From: JBBAGC01 sp964491265
GTDB lineage: Bacteria > Spirochaetota > UBA4802 > UBA5550
Direction: 5' to 3'
Length of the DNA: 64,000 nucleotides
NCBI GenBank assembly: GCA_964491265.1
Contig: CAZBFP010000001.1
Coordinates: 124,001 to 188,000, forward strand
A program made the position numbers and the translations under genes. The first letter of the stretch is position 1; every line of letters starts with the position of its first letter. Of the stretch, positions 26,567 through 36,845 are shown piece after piece. The notes beneath the pieces are model-generated. The model made no database searches. It had not been told where the DNA came from and saw only the letters and a list, made by a program, of their open reading frames with translations.

Positions 26567-29500
26567 TATTTCATAGGAGAACACCTCTCTGCTTATCCCC
26601 TGGTCATCCCTGTTCCTGAATCTCTCAAGTGAGAGCGCTCCACCCACCCCCCCTCTTATATTTTTATGCAGATCAAAGGTAAGTGCTGATTTAATCATAA
26701 AAAGATCATAAGGTTCCGGTGAAACTGAATTAAAATAATCGTATCTGTTAAGAGCCATATTATACTCAAAGGTAAAAACAGGAAGAGCGGTTAATTTGTA
26801 TAACATGGAGAAATAATCGTAAACCCATGCAACATCAGTTTCATAGATAGTGGAGAACCTGTAACCGTAATCCTTCTCACTGAAAGATGCCTGCTCAGGC
26901 ATGTTGCTTATATATATATAATCCCTCCCTTCAGGAGATGTGCCGTAATTTATAAATTCCCTGTCCTTTTTAATTCTATAATCCAGTGCAGCGCTGAAAG
27001 AAAGGCTCGACCTGTCCCACCTGAATATTATACCCGATTCAGGGGATAAGGTTTTTTCATCTATATTTGAAGTGATAAACATCCTGTCTGCAAAAGAGAA
27101 CCCCAGATCAAGGGAGGATGAATGATGAGGGAGACCCGCGCTATTCCCCCTGAAAAATCCGAAGGAAAATAGATTCATAAGATCAAACCTCAAGGAAAAA
27201 CCGCTGCTCAATGTAATGACCTGATTAGGTATCCCGTAAATATTTGACCGTTCGCATATCTGGTTTAAACCGCTATTAACTGAAAGATCGAAAAGGCCTG
27301 TATCCATGGCAAAATCAAAGGAGATATCATCAACCAATTTGAGTGAATTATTATAATCAGCCGATTCCGAGGAAGTCTCCACACCCCTATTCATTGTATA
27401 ATAGACCATATCCCTGCCGCCGGCAAAATTCCCCCTGCCGGTAAAAAATTTTCCCGGATAATTTCCCATGAGATTAAAAGCATTCCCCGAAACTTCCGAC
27501 ATAACCCTTGAGAATCCGTATTCTTCACTGAAAAATCCCTTATTCTCACCCTCGTATGGAACACCCTCCTCATTAAGAGAAATGCCTCTCAGGTAGTTCA
27601 GCTGGAACTGCCGCACATTTTTAAAGAGCGGTATATCCTTTAACGAAACCGGTATCCTCACCCTGGTGGAAAAATATGAACCTGCATCCCTGGAGCGGAG
27701 GAATGTCCCCTTTGAGGAATTAATCTCCTCATCATAATCTGAAAATGACTCCTCCCTATAATCTGCACTTAATGTAAGCTCCGGCATAACTATACCCTCA
27801 CCTGAAAAGCCTATAACCAGCTCTGACCCGTTTTTCCGTTCCAGATATTTCATATCCCTGCCGGTGAAGGGGAGGTGATACCCCCCTGACAAATCATTCT
27901 TAATCCCCGCCTCTTCAGATCTTCTTTCACCCTGAATGTCCACAATTTCCTCAGACATTATTGCAAGTTTCGGCCTCAGGAAAAAATATTTACCCGTATA
28001 ATTCAGCTGCACAAGGAGCTCTGATCTCTGGCGCCTGTCCCTTTCATCACCGCCATACTGCTGCTGCAGTGTTTCATCAGATATTGTATCTGAATAACGG
28101 TTCAGGGAGATAGCTGAAAAAGCCATATTCAGGAGCATCTTTGCGGTGAGTGTACCGTCAAGAAAATCGGCAAATCTCTGGTCAATGCTTATTACCGGAG
28201 TGTGTACAACCCTGCTGCTCTCTTCAGTATATATCTGAGAGTCAAGATTTCTATCCTTCAGATTATTATGCCTGTCAATCCCATATGAAATATTGATAGA
28301 AGGGCCCCCCTCCCCCGGGCTCCTGTAGGCTGTAGTAAAGAGAATCTGCTCCCTCTCTGTATCACCGCGGCTGTCATATGGGATGTTTTCATCCCTGCTG
28401 TCGCTGCTGCTCTCCTCCTTTGTATAATCTATAGCTGTACTCCAGTGAGGGAGTATTTTGAATGATGATGACAGCTCATAGGCGCTCTCATCTATCTCAT
28501 CATCCCCTTTGGCAGGTGATGAAAAATTTGCGGAATTCCCTCTGTATAAATACTTAACCCGCATATCGGAGAAAACAGGCACACCCGATTCAGTTACATA
28601 AACAGGGCGTTTAAAAGCAGCCTCCCCCTCGTACCACTGCGCCTTACCTGTAAGTGTTTCCGGCTCAGACAGATAAATATCATTGAGCCATATTTCACCT
28701 GCAGATCCCGGTGCACCATAAACTATAATTTTCAGATATTTGATTCTCCTGAAATCAGTATTACCCGCAGATGAAGATAGATCAACATTACCGCCTGAAC
28801 CTGATTTAAGCTTAAGCTTCAAATTTCTCCATGTCCGAAGATTTGCCGGAGTTGATCTGTACTCCACATAATCATATTCGGATGAACCTATAACTATGCC
28901 GATTGAATCAGCCAGATTCATTATTCTGGGATTAACCCAGACATTCATTGTCTTGTAATTCCTAATATCAAAGGGGGTAGCGAAGCTCCTTGTAATGGAA
29001 ACACTTGTGTTCCCTGCAGGGATTTTATAATCTATCTGCAGGGCGCTTTCGCTCTCGCTTTTCAAATCATCACTGCTCCTGCTCCCGTAGAGTGATTCAA
29101 ATACCCCCCGCTGAAGAAGCATAAAGGATTCAGCCCTGTATTCATCATCGCTGATGCTGTTTATCCGTGTCACCTTTATATCATCAGGTACTGCAATAGT
29201 TCCATCATCCCGCTCCGGATTCTTCCACTTTGATGCTACAAACTTCAGGCTGCTTATATAAAGTCTCCCTTCATTATCTGAGTTCTTTTTCAGATAGAGC
29301 CTTGCGGATATTACCTGCTTAAGGGCATTGATCTGATCATCAGTTAATGCAGATATATTAACCGGGATCCTGATTCTCTGCCAGTTGCCGCCATTTCTAC
29401 CCACTGAACCTAATTCGATTTTGCACACATTCTCATCAGTATCAAGAATCCCGTTTCCATTAAGATCTTCTGTGTTAAGAACACCATCACCAAGCGTGTA

Positions 29501-32128
29501 GCTGCTTAATCCGGGCCCTGAGCCAACAACAGTGGGGTTATTACCGTTAAAAGTATAACCCCGGTCTTCCGAATATCCGGAGGATGGATTTGAGTCAATA
29601 AATCCGTTTCTATTGCGGTCCTCTGTGTCAAGGAAACCGTCCCCGTCTGAATCCTCATCAATTACACCCAGATCGACGAAAAGATCGACTCCATCAGCCT
29701 CAGAACCATCATACTTAACCCAGACCTCAACATACTGAAGTCCCGACATATCAACAGCTTCCTCGGAAAGTTTTCGTGTAACAACAGATACATAATTACC
29801 ATCGGTAAAATCAAAATCGAAAACCAGAGACCGCTGTGAAGACTGTTCAACAATGCTGTTGTCAATATGCCCCATGGCAATATTGTATGGACCCGGTTTT
29901 ACTGAATAAGGCACAGCATATGGTGTAAAACCGGGCCCCTTTAATGTTTCCGGTGACCAGGGATCTCTGTAGAAAAAATAATTCATAATACCGCGGTTAT
30001 CCTGATCCTGGCCATCAGGCATTGATGAGAGCTGCCACTCCTTTTCAGAAAGTGAAACCGATACTATCTCATCTGTGGATTCCATATTATCAATAAGGGC
30101 TTTGCCGAAAATATTGGTATTCCTGATACTCTTTGCAACTTCACCATAAGCCTTCACCTCAAGGGGGATTGAACTTACCCTGCTCCCTGTAACTGCATTA
30201 TAAAGATCAGCAAGCCTCTTCTGCCCCAGATTCAAAGATGCATCCCCCTCCAGCACTACTGTCTGGTCAGACTCACTCCCCACATCAGGAACAACTTCAC
30301 TCTCTGCACCCCTTGATATTAAAACAGTGCCGCCGATTCTGATGTCCCTGGTCAGGTCATAATCGGCCCTGAGCCCCCCCATGAAGGATGAATCTGAGGA
30401 GCCAAATGGAAGATATTCATATTTTATTTCTATATTTGTATCTGCAGTTATGAGGGGATTATTAGAATCGCTGAAGATAAGAAAACCGGAGTAGTAATCC
30501 ACTGTGTAAAGGGAGGATGATATCTCCTTCCCGTTAACCTTAACCTTTACACTGTTCTCTATGAGGTTAAAATGCTTAAGCTGAAAGCTCCTTGCCTCCA
30601 CATTATAATCAGCGCCTATTCTGTACCTTGATGAAATATAAACATCAGGGGGCTGCACCTCGCTATAGATCCGGTCTGCAGCTGAAGTATCAGTAAAAAG
30701 CCGCCTGAATGGCTCCCTTGTTGAAAATAAAATAATCCCGTTTCCCCTGTCAATGCTGTATCGGGAAAGCTCCCTCACTTCTGCATCTGTCATTTTGCTG
30801 TTCTCTCTGAAAAAAGTGAGGGAGAATCCTGTAGGGAGGATATTTCTTGCGCCTATAAAGAAGTAAGATCTAATTTCATAAACATCCCTTTTACCAATAC
30901 CACTTAGCGAATAGCCGTATTTTATAAATGCAATGTTTTTACCTGAAAAAGCACCACCCGGATGATCAGCATCCCCTGGAGCGATTACAAAGAGGTCTTT
31001 TGTACCACCATCTATTGTATAAGCTGCGAAAATTCTCGCGCTTTCAGGAATATTACGTAGAAATTTAATAACACCTGTGGTATAATTAATCGAGTAATCT
31101 GTACCATTAATTAGTCTTGTATAAAATCCTCCGTCAAAGGGGAGGGTTATAGCCCCCTGATTATTGTAGGGATTCTGATCATCCATATAAAGCTCAAAAC
31201 CGGAAGGGATGATATTCACCTGATAAGGGGAGTAAGTTCCAGGTTCATCCGGTTCTGAAGTAACAGCAATGAGATCGTCAACTTCCCCCGGGAGAGGTGT
31301 TGACGTGACTCCATCATATCTGATAAATGGTTCCAGCTGATAATAAGTTCTCTTTAAATACTGATACTCCGATATTTTAACGCTCCCCGGGGATGAGTTC
31401 CCCCTGAAGTATTCAACCTCTGTCTCCCCCCTTGATACACTTGCAAAACCTTTAATCCGGAGTCCGCTCTTTGCAAGGGTAAAATCCGCACCCAGTCCCT
31501 TTACACCCCTGTTGTCATAAACCGCGTATCTGGAGTGATTAAACTCAATATCGATCTCCCCTGTATTAATCTCCCTTACAACCTCATCATCCTCAACAGC
31601 CCTGTACTGCATAAGATAGCGGTTATCCTTCCTCCTGCTGTCATGATCGATATATACAGTAATCCGCTCCCCCACCTCCCCTTCCATATGAAGGAGTACC
31701 ACCTGTTCCGGCGTAAACCCTGAAGAGATAACCCTGGAAAAAGGTGTATCCTCATCGTACTGTTTATACCTGCTCCTGGTAAACATGGACTTGCCGTACT
31801 TCAGGTCGAGCTTGGCAGATCCGAAGGTATTGATATTTACATCACCCTTACTGTAAATATTAAGCTTTTCTATCTCATCAGCCTCTCTTTTATATGAGGG
31901 CTCTATGATATATTTATACCAGTCCCCCTCTCTGTACTGAAGGGGACTTTCGTTTTCAGACAATGAGTTAGCTTCACCTTTTACTGTTATGCCGGGTTGT
32001 GAAGAATATTCTAATGGAGCAAAAAAGAGTGAATCAGTAAACTGCAGATTATCAGAAGCTCGCGCCAGATAGAGGCCGGAGAGTACAATAATAGATGAAA
32101 TAATATAATGGGGGAGCAGTCTAAACAT
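26540..32128 (-). CDS. Giant SprA-like outer-membrane protein
   Basis: An 1862-residue protein with a signal peptide (YIISSIIVLSGLYLARA). The body is beta-rich with repeated turns. Segments such as IDYTTGVIKFLRNIPESARI and VDYYSGFLIFSD, and then IEIKYEYLPFG before a strand pair ending GGTVL, recall SprA, the outer-membrane channel of type IX secretion. A central region near residues 829-900 has calcium-binding-like loops (DEDSDGDGFLDTEDRNRNG and DLNGNGILDTDE) between jelly-roll-like strands. The last 600 residues alternate like barrel strands and end ITILF, as in outer-membrane barrels. SprA homology is inferred by eye. No other type IX genes are in the window. Confidence 0.5.
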   Translation of the reverse strand: MFRLLPHYIISSIIVLSGLYLARASDNLQFTDSLFFAPLEYSSQPGITVKGEANSLSENESPLQYREGDWYKYIIEPSYKREADEIEKLNIYSKGDVNINTFGSAKLDLKYGKSMFTRSRYKQYDEDTPFSRVISSGFTPEQVVLLHMEGEVGERITVYIDHDSRRKDNRYLMQYRAVEDDEVVREINTGEIDIEFNHSRYAVYDNRGVKGLGADFTLAKSGLRIKGFASVSRGETEVEYFRGNSSPGSVKISEYQYLKRTYYQLEPFIRYDGVTSTPLPGEVDDLIAVTSEPDEPGTYSPYQVNIIPSGFELYMDDQNPYNNQGAITLPFDGGFYTRLINGTDYSINYTTGVIKFLRNIPESARIFAAYTIDGGTKDLFVIAPGDADHPGGAFSGKNIAFIKYGYSLSGIGKRDVYEIRSYFFIGARNILPTGFSLTFFRENSKMTDAEVRELSRYSIDRGNGIILFSTREPFRRLFTDTSAADRIYSEVQPPDVYISSRYRIGADYNVEARSFQLKHFNLIENSVKVKVNGKEISSSLYTVDYYSGFLIFSDSNNPLITADTNIEIKYEYLPFGSSDSSFMGGLRADYDLTRDIRIGGTVLISRGAESEVVPDVGSESDQTVVLEGDASLNLGQKRLADLYNAVTGSRVSSIPLEVKAYGEVAKSIRNTNIFGKALIDNMESTDEIVSVSLSEKEWQLSSMPDGQDQDNRGIMNYFFYRDPWSPETLKGPGFTPYAVPYSVKPGPYNIAMGHIDNSIVEQSSQRSLVFDFDFTDGNYVSVVTRKLSEEAVDMSGLQYVEVWVKYDGSEADGVDLFVDLGVIDEDSDGDGFLDTEDRNRNGFIDSNPSSGYSEDRGYTFNGNNPTVVGSGPGLSSYTLGDGVLNTEDLNGNGILDTDENVCKIELGSVGRNGGNWQRIRIPVNISALTDDQINALKQVISARLYLKKNSDNEGRLYISSLKFVASKWKNPERDDGTIAVPDDIKVTRINSISDDEYRAESFMLLQRGVFESLYGSRSSDDLKSESESALQIDYKIPAGNTSVSITRSFATPFDIRNYKTMNVWVNPRIMNLADSIGIVIGSSEYDYVEYRSTPANLRTWRNLKLKLKSGSGGNVDLSSSAGNTDFRRIKYLKIIVYGAPGSAGEIWLNDIYLSEPETLTGKAQWYEGEAAFKRPVYVTESGVPVFSDMRVKYLYRGNSANFSSPAKGDDEIDESAYELSSSFKILPHWSTAIDYTKEESSSDSRDENIPYDSRGDTEREQILFTTAYRSPGEGGPSINISYGIDRHNNLKDRNLDSQIYTEESSRVVHTPVISIDQRFADFLDGTLTAKMLLNMAFSAISLNRYSDTISDETLQQQYGGDERDRRQRSELLVQLNYTGKYFFLRPKLAIMSEEIVDIQGERRSEEAGIKNDLSGGYHLPFTGRDMKYLERKNGSELVIGFSGEGIVMPELTLSADYREESFSDYDEEINSSKGTFLRSRDAGSYFSTRVRIPVSLKDIPLFKNVRQFQLNYLRGISLNEEGVPYEGENKGFFSEEYGFSRVMSEVSGNAFNLMGNYPGKFFTGRGNFAGGRDMVYYTMNRGVETSSESADYNNSLKLVDDISFDFAMDTGLFDLSVNSGLNQICERSNIYGIPNQVITLSSGFSLRFDLMNLFSFGFFRGNSAGLPHHSSSLDLGFSFADRMFITSNIDEKTLSPESGIIFRWDRSSLSFSAALDYRIKKDREFINYGTSPEGRDYIYISNMPEQASFSEKDYGYRFSTIYETDVAWVYDYFSMLYKLTALPVFTFEYNMALNRYDYFNSVSPEPYDLFMIKSALTFDLHKNIRGGVGGALSLERFRNRDDQGISREVFSYEISGNITILF

Positions 32129-32294
32129 TTAGATGCGGCACTATTTATGAATTTTTACAGAATATTTAATTATCAACATTTCATCCGGAACCTGAGAGAA
32201 TTATTTTAACAGTGCCGGTTAAAAAACACCAGGTATAATGCCGCAGTATTGTATATATCTGATTATTTAAAATAACTCATGACGGGCTGAAGCT

Positions 32295-33290
32295 TTACCA
32301 CATCCTGCTCATGTAGGGATAAGGATTAATGGGGATACCGCCCAGCCTTATTTCATAATGGTTATGGTGTCCGGTAGCATTACCTGTCATCCCCACATAA
32401 CCGATTGCCTGCCCCTTCTGCACTGTCTGCCCCTTGTTCACTATTATGGCACGCTGATGAGCATAGATTGTTTCAAAACCGTACTTATGCTGTATACGCA
32501 CAGCTTTACCGTACCCTCCCATCCAGCCTGATGACATCACTACACCTGGTGCAGTTGCCCTGATTATTGTTCCTGAGGAAGCAGCTATATCTATCCCTGT
32601 ATGGAAATCCCTGCCATGGCCGAAAGGAGATCTTCGCCACCCGAATAAAGATGAAATATGGCCCGGATTCGGCACAATGGAGGGGGTATCTTTAACGACC
32701 TTACTCCTCACATCTATAAAGTTCTTAATTGTCCGTATTGTATCTGTACTGCTTAGAAGATCTTTCTGCACATCCTTAATAGCAAAAATTTCTTCAGGCA
32801 TCATTCTCTTTATTGCAAGAAGCTCATCCATTGTCTCCCGGTCATGATCCCTGTAGGTCCAGATATCACCGATTTCATTTGTCCCTGCAGCAAGCTGATA
32901 GAGTTCTTCAACCTCAGGCTTAAGATCCTTCATAATTCCGGAGATTTCATTTGTAAGCCTCTCATAGCGTATAAGGTCAGCCCTGATGTCATTATATGAA
33001 AGAAGGAGTTTCTGCTCTTCGCTTTTAATCTGCCTGTTTTTAATTACAGCGTATGAAGAAGTGACAATTACCACAACAAAGAGAGCTACAAAAAAGGAGA
33101 TAATAAACTTGGAGATCTGGAAGTTGAAAATTTTCTTTTCATTGTGAGGAATAAACATTACGGTCATCTTCTCGTGACCCTTTTCAACAAATTTCTTCCA
33201 TACCTTCTCCTTCCTCTTTCTGAAGACGAAGTAGTTTTCGTAAAATTTCCGCGAGAATTTATTCTGAATATTTTTTAATTTAAATTTCAT
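32295..33290 (-). CDS. M23 family zinc metallopeptidase, membrane-anchored
   Basis: Peptidoglycan endopeptidase of the LytM type. The 331-residue protein has a cytoplasmic basic N-terminus, one membrane segment at about residues 62-82 (FIISFFVALFVVVIVTSSYA), a coiled-coil region to about 200, and an M23 domain from about 205. The zinc ligands are visible in GRDFHTGIDIA (HxxxD) and GHHNHYEI (HxH); catalytic His is in YAHQ. All ligands are present, so it should be active rather than an EnvC-type activator. It stands alone downstream of radA on the same strand. Confidence 0.9.
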   Translation of the reverse strand: MKFKLKNIQNKFSRKFYENYFVFRKRKEKVWKKFVEKGHEKMTVMFIPHNEKKIFNFQISKFIISFFVALFVVVIVTSSYAVIKNRQIKSEEQKLLLSYNDIRADLIRYERLTNEISGIMKDLKPEVEELYQLAAGTNEIGDIWTYRDHDRETMDELLAIKRMMPEEIFAIKDVQKDLLSSTDTIRTIKNFIDVRSKVVKDTPSIVPNPGHISSLFGWRRSPFGHGRDFHTGIDIAASSGTIIRATAPGVVMSSGWMGGYGKAVRIQHKYGFETIYAHQRAIIVNKGQTVQKGQAIGYVGMTGNATGHHNHYEIRLGGIPINPYPYMSRMW

Positions 33291-33416
33291 TGTTCCATTT
33301 CTTCATTTATTTTTAATCGGTTACTTTGTTAACATTTTACAGAATATATCTATTTTATCAACTATTTTTCCACATTAATTGCCTAACTATACCGGCAGCA
33401 GATTATTCCCCGGGCC

Positions 33417-33472
33417 ATGTCATTCCCGCGCATACTTCAACGAGCTCAGTACAGGTGCGGGAATCTCATAAC
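33417..33472. repeat. Dispersed 55-base repeat, copy A
   Basis: TGTCATTCCCGCGCATACTT, then AACGAGCTCAGTACAGGTGCGGGAATCTCATAAC matches, in reverse complement, the sequence at 47872-47926 at roughly nine of ten positions. The ends can pair loosely (ATTCCCGC with GCGGGAAT) to form a hairpin. It fills the gap 33291-33588 between the M23 peptidase and radA; nothing else is visible there. Confidence 0.75.
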
Positions 33473-33588
33473 TCCGGAATTTTTCCAGAAAATTCCACTA
33501 TTTTAGCCGGAATAACAAATACGGCCAATTTAAACTACTTATGATATTATCGTCAACAAAGGAATTATTACTGATCATTTCGGAATAT

Positions 33589-34923
33589 CTATTCAAAAAT
33601 AATATCCAGAGCATCCTTTAAAGTACTGAGACCATGTATTTCACCGTCAAAACCGAGAGATTTCACCTTTTCCAGATCACCTGCTGACACAAAAAGGCGC
33701 CTGAACCCGGAATACCTGAACTCCTGCACCCTTTTTTCTATCTGATAAACAGGGCGCAGTTCCCCTGAAAGGGAAATTTCCGCAATAAAACCTGCACCTT
33801 CATCCACAGGTTTCTCCTTAAGACTTGATGCTATTGCCACTGCAACTGCAAGATCTGCAGCTGTTTCATTGATGTTGAAGCCCCCGGAAACATTAATAAA
33901 AATATCAAATGTTCCCAGTTTCAGACCTGTATGTTTTTCAAGTACAGCACTTATTATTATCAGCCTGTTAAGATCAAAACCGTCTGCCATCCTTCTTGGA
34001 TTTGAAAAACTGGAAAAGGTCACAAGGCACTGTACCTCAAAGAGGATTGTTCTGCTCCCCTCAACAGCTGCTGAAACTGCATTGCCAGGGGATGAAGACC
34101 TGAAGGGATTAAGGAATATTTTATTTTTATCCTTTACCTCTTCAAGCCCCAGAGGGGTCATGCTGAAAAGACCAAGTTCATTAACCGACCCGTAGCGGTT
34201 TTTAAAAGCCCTTAAAACCCTGAAATCTCTGGAAAAATCTCCTTCAAAATAAAGGACAGTATCAACAATATGCTCAAGAAGCTTTGGCCCTGCAATTGAA
34301 CCATCCTTGGTAATATGCCCGATAAGAATAACAGGTATGCCGGTTTTTTTTGCAAAATCGGCCAGCCGTGATGAAGATTCCCTTATCTGCGATACTGACC
34401 CTGTAATACCTGCCACTTCATTAAAATATATTGTCTGCACAGAATCGATAATCAGTGAACCAGGCTTAAGGGTTTCTGCAAGGTGGATAATATCTGTGAC
34501 CTCATTGTTTACAGATATTCTGATTTTATCACCCTTCAACCCCAGCCGGTCAGCCCGCCCCTTTATCTGCACAGGGGACTCCTCTCCTGAAATATAAAGA
34601 GCCTGAAGACTTTCCGATATCTGAAGAGCCAGGGTTGACTTCCCTATACCCGGCTCTCCGCCCAGAAGAAGTACAGATCCGGGGACCACGCCGCCGCCGC
34701 AGACAAGGTCGAACTCCCCTATTCCGGTTTTCATCCTGCGGAGCCCCTCTTTTTCAACTGAACTTAAAGGGATTGCTGCAGGTGCACCCCTGCTCTTTGT
34801 TCTCGGCTTCTGCTCCTCTTCCACAATTGTGTTCCACTCATTACATGAAAGACATTTCCCGTTCCATTTTGAGTAATCAGCCCCGCAGACAGTACAGACA
34901 AAATGATTTTTCTTTTTTGACAT
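33589..34923 (-). CDS. radA: DNA repair protein RadA
   Basis: RecA-like ATPase that drives branch migration during homologous recombination. The 444-residue protein has an N-terminal zinc finger (CTVCGADYSKWNGKCLSC), Walker A GGEPGIGKST near residue 67, the RadA-specific KNRYG motif near 225, and a C-terminal Lon-protease-like domain. The start at 34923 lies four bases after the mlaD-like stop and is chosen because the product then begins MSKKK ahead of the zinc finger. Additional upstream residues in frame lie inside the mlaD-like gene. It is probably co-transcribed with the mlaD-like gene. Confidence 0.95.
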   Translation of the reverse strand: MSKKKNHFVCTVCGADYSKWNGKCLSCNEWNTIVEEEQKPRTKSRGAPAAIPLSSVEKEGLRRMKTGIGEFDLVCGGGVVPGSVLLLGGEPGIGKSTLALQISESLQALYISGEESPVQIKGRADRLGLKGDKIRISVNNEVTDIIHLAETLKPGSLIIDSVQTIYFNEVAGITGSVSQIRESSSRLADFAKKTGIPVILIGHITKDGSIAGPKLLEHIVDTVLYFEGDFSRDFRVLRAFKNRYGSVNELGLFSMTPLGLEEVKDKNKIFLNPFRSSSPGNAVSAAVEGSRTILFEVQCLVTFSSFSNPRRMADGFDLNRLIIISAVLEKHTGLKLGTFDIFINVSGGFNINETAADLAVAVAIASSLKEKPVDEGAGFIAEISLSGELRPVYQIEKRVQEFRYSGFRRLFVSAGDLEKVKSLGFDGEIHGLSTLKDALDIIFE

Positions 34924-34927
34924 CTCT

Positions 34928-35806
34928 TTACTTCTGCCTGAAAAAAAGTTTTGAAGGGTCCTGCTTAAGACTGTTGAAAAGCTCCTTCGCTGATACTGAA
35001 GCATCCTTTATATTGTAGTAAACCTCTTCATCAGTCATAAGCTTGCCAAGGCTCCCCCGCCCCTGTTCAAGGCGCTGTATGATTCTGTTAAGGTTGCTGG
35101 AAATCTCGGAAATATTTTTAATGGCAATATTAATCTCCTCTTTATTTTTTTCGGAAATTCCGGATACATTACTGGTAAACCTGTTCAGCTCATCCATAAA
35201 TATCTTCATCTGCCGGGAAAAAAGCATTATTGTAGCCTTTGTGGACAATACAGATGTCCTTATATCACCCCGGTTCTCCCTGGAAATATTATTAAGATTT
35301 TCTACAAAATTTCTCGAATTGATAAATATATCAGCCAGCATCTCACCGCCGCTCTGATCATTCATAAAACTCTGGAATATGAGCATCATCTGGTCAAAGC
35401 TGGGCGGGTCAATTCCGAAAATTTTATCACCGTCTTCGAAAAAATCCTCAGTGTTCATTGTAGGCGGGACAAAGACATTAATATATTTACTCCCGATAAG
35501 ACCTTTTGTAAAAATTGCGAATCTGGTCTCCCTCACAAGCTTGAACCTGTTGTCTATCCATACCACAACCTCTGTTCTCTCGTCAGACTGCTTTATCTCA
35601 ATTACCCTGCCGATTTCTATCCCCCCGGCAATACTCACAGGTGCTCCTACCTGAAGATCATTGAGGAAACCGTAATATATCCCCAAAGTATACCCTCTGG
35701 CTGATACATTCATCTTGGCCAGAAGCGCGATTATAAGAATAAAAGCGGTAAAACTGACCATAATCAGGAGACCCACCTTTGCTTCATTATTCAGTTTAAG
35801 CGCCAT
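34928..35806 (-). CDS. MCE/MlaD family lipid-transport protein
   Basis: Membrane-anchored MCE-domain protein of a lipid trafficking system between inner and outer membrane. The 292-residue product has one N-terminal membrane segment at about residues 10-30, then the MCE domain with GLNDLQ-like YYGFLNDLQVGAPVSIAGG and IGRVIEIKQ, then a long helical tail typical of MlaD-type proteins. A strong ribosome site, GGAGGGG, precedes the ATG. The ABC-transporter partners (permease and ATPase) are not adjacent; the downstream neighbour is radA. Confidence 0.87.
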   Translation of the reverse strand: MALKLNNEAKVGLLIMVSFTAFILIIALLAKMNVSARGYTLGIYYGFLNDLQVGAPVSIAGGIEIGRVIEIKQSDERTEVVVWIDNRFKLVRETRFAIFTKGLIGSKYINVFVPPTMNTEDFFEDGDKIFGIDPPSFDQMMLIFQSFMNDQSGGEMLADIFINSRNFVENLNNISRENRGDIRTSVLSTKATIMLFSRQMKIFMDELNRFTSNVSGISEKNKEEINIAIKNISEISSNLNRIIQRLEQGRGSLGKLMTDEEVYYNIKDASVSAKELFNSLKQDPSKLFFRQK

Positions 35807-35856
35807 ATCCCCTCCAGGGAAATTTTATTGCATAATATATATTTTTCATAACTTAT

Positions 35857-35968
35857 AATTCCTCAGCTCTTATCCGGGATAAAATGCTCCAGTCCCCCTG
35901 CCGGAAGCGGCGGAGAGATTGGGAGCCGCATTACTATACTAAAATACATCTTTAGAAATAAATACTGA
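35857..35968 (-). repeat. Dispersed palindromic repeat, copy 4 (decayed)
   Basis: Same orientation as the copy at 48125-48246. AATTCCTCAGCTC, TAAAATGCTCCAG, then CCCCCTGCCGGAAGCGGCGG and the end ACATCTTTAGAAATAAATACTG follow that copy in order, but the central hairpin no longer pairs well. It lies in the 302-base gap between the mlaD-like gene and cutA, which holds nothing else I can name. Confidence 0.6.
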
Positions 35969-36108
35969 TTTTTCTTTAAATTTAATTATATTGATAATAT
36001 CCATATCACAGAATATATGAATTCCTGTTTTTTATCAACCTTAAAATCAACCTTTAAAAAACAGGTTCATATTTTTTGAAGATCAATTCTATAATATGCG
36101 AGGATAAT

Positions 36109-36423
36109 ATGTCAGTATGTATGGTTTATATAACTGCAGAATCAATGGAGGATGCGGAAATTATAGGCAGAAATCTTGTTTCAAGACGCCTTGCTGCCTG
36201 CGTAAACATTATCAGCAATATGAAATCGATTTATCAGTGGGAGGGTAAAATTGAAACCGGCAATGAGGTTATTATCATAGCCAAAACAAAAAAAGTCCTG
36301 GTCAATGAACTTACTGAGCATGTTAAAAACCTTCACGGTTATGACAACCCCTGTGTTGTTACGCTCCCTATTGAAGATGGGAATAGTGATTTTATTCAGT
36401 GGATCAGGGATGAAACAAAATAG
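36109..36423 (+). CDS. cutA: Divalent-cation tolerance protein CutA
   Basis: Small trimeric protein of the CutA1 family, linked to copper tolerance and related to PII-like signalling folds; its true role is debated. The 104-residue product has SRRLAACVNIISNMKSIYQW and the C-terminal half with NLHGYDNPCVV and IQWIRDET. The start at 36109 is supported by GAGGA five bases upstream and by normal length; an ATG at 36076 adds eleven residues without a ribosome site. It is transcribed alone, and 269 AT-rich bases with no visible feature follow it. Confidence 0.92.
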   Translation: MSVCMVYITAESMEDAEIIGRNLVSRRLAACVNIISNMKSIYQWEGKIETGNEVIIIAKTKKVLVNELTEHVKNLHGYDNPCVVTLPIEDGNSDFIQWIRDETK

Positions 36424-36692
36424 TCTGATTATACTGAATCCGGCTGGAAATATTACTTTAATGCCATCACTATGAAGCAAACAGCGTTTCTCCTTTGTTA
36501 ATAATTATTGACAAAGATTATATGCTATTTTAATTGTTTTCTTAAGTATTTATTTCTTAACCTGTTGTAATTATAAATGAGGTATAGACCCGTTGCCAGC
36601 CCGGGGCAGGAATATATTATTATTTAATATTTATCGGGAAGTAAATATTAAATTATTACCATAACTAATAAAAATTAAAAAAGGGGGCTACT

Positions 36693-36791
36693 GTGGGTAA
36701 ACAGCATAGACCGGTTGAAAAGCGTAAAAGAGCTAAAAAAAGACTTAAAAGAAAGAAAAAAGCTGTAAGAGAAAAAATCAGTAATAAATAA
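36693..36791 (+). CDS. Small, highly basic protein (32 residues)
   Basis: Starts with GTG at 36693, preceded by AAGGGGGC at good spacing, and ends at a TAA. The product is GKQHRPVEKRKRAKKRLKRK plus a further basic tail; more than half its residues are Lys or Arg. The composition suggests an RNA-binding or ribosome-associated peptide. The strong ribosome site and the clean, low-ambiguity reading frame argue that it is real. It sits 54 bases before the GNAT gene. I recall similar tiny basic proteins in other phyla but cannot name the family. Confidence 0.65.
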   Translation: MGKQHRPVEKRKRAKKRLKRKKKAVREKISNK

Positions 36792-36845
36792 TATAATAAG
36801 AGATCCTGTTAAAATTGCAAAGAGTAATTTTTAAGAAAAACAGAT

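Noticed and set aside
36424..36692. Riboswitch or small RNA upstream of the basic peptide
   Set aside because: AT-rich with only one short GC-rich stem (near 36590); no recognisable aptamer pattern.
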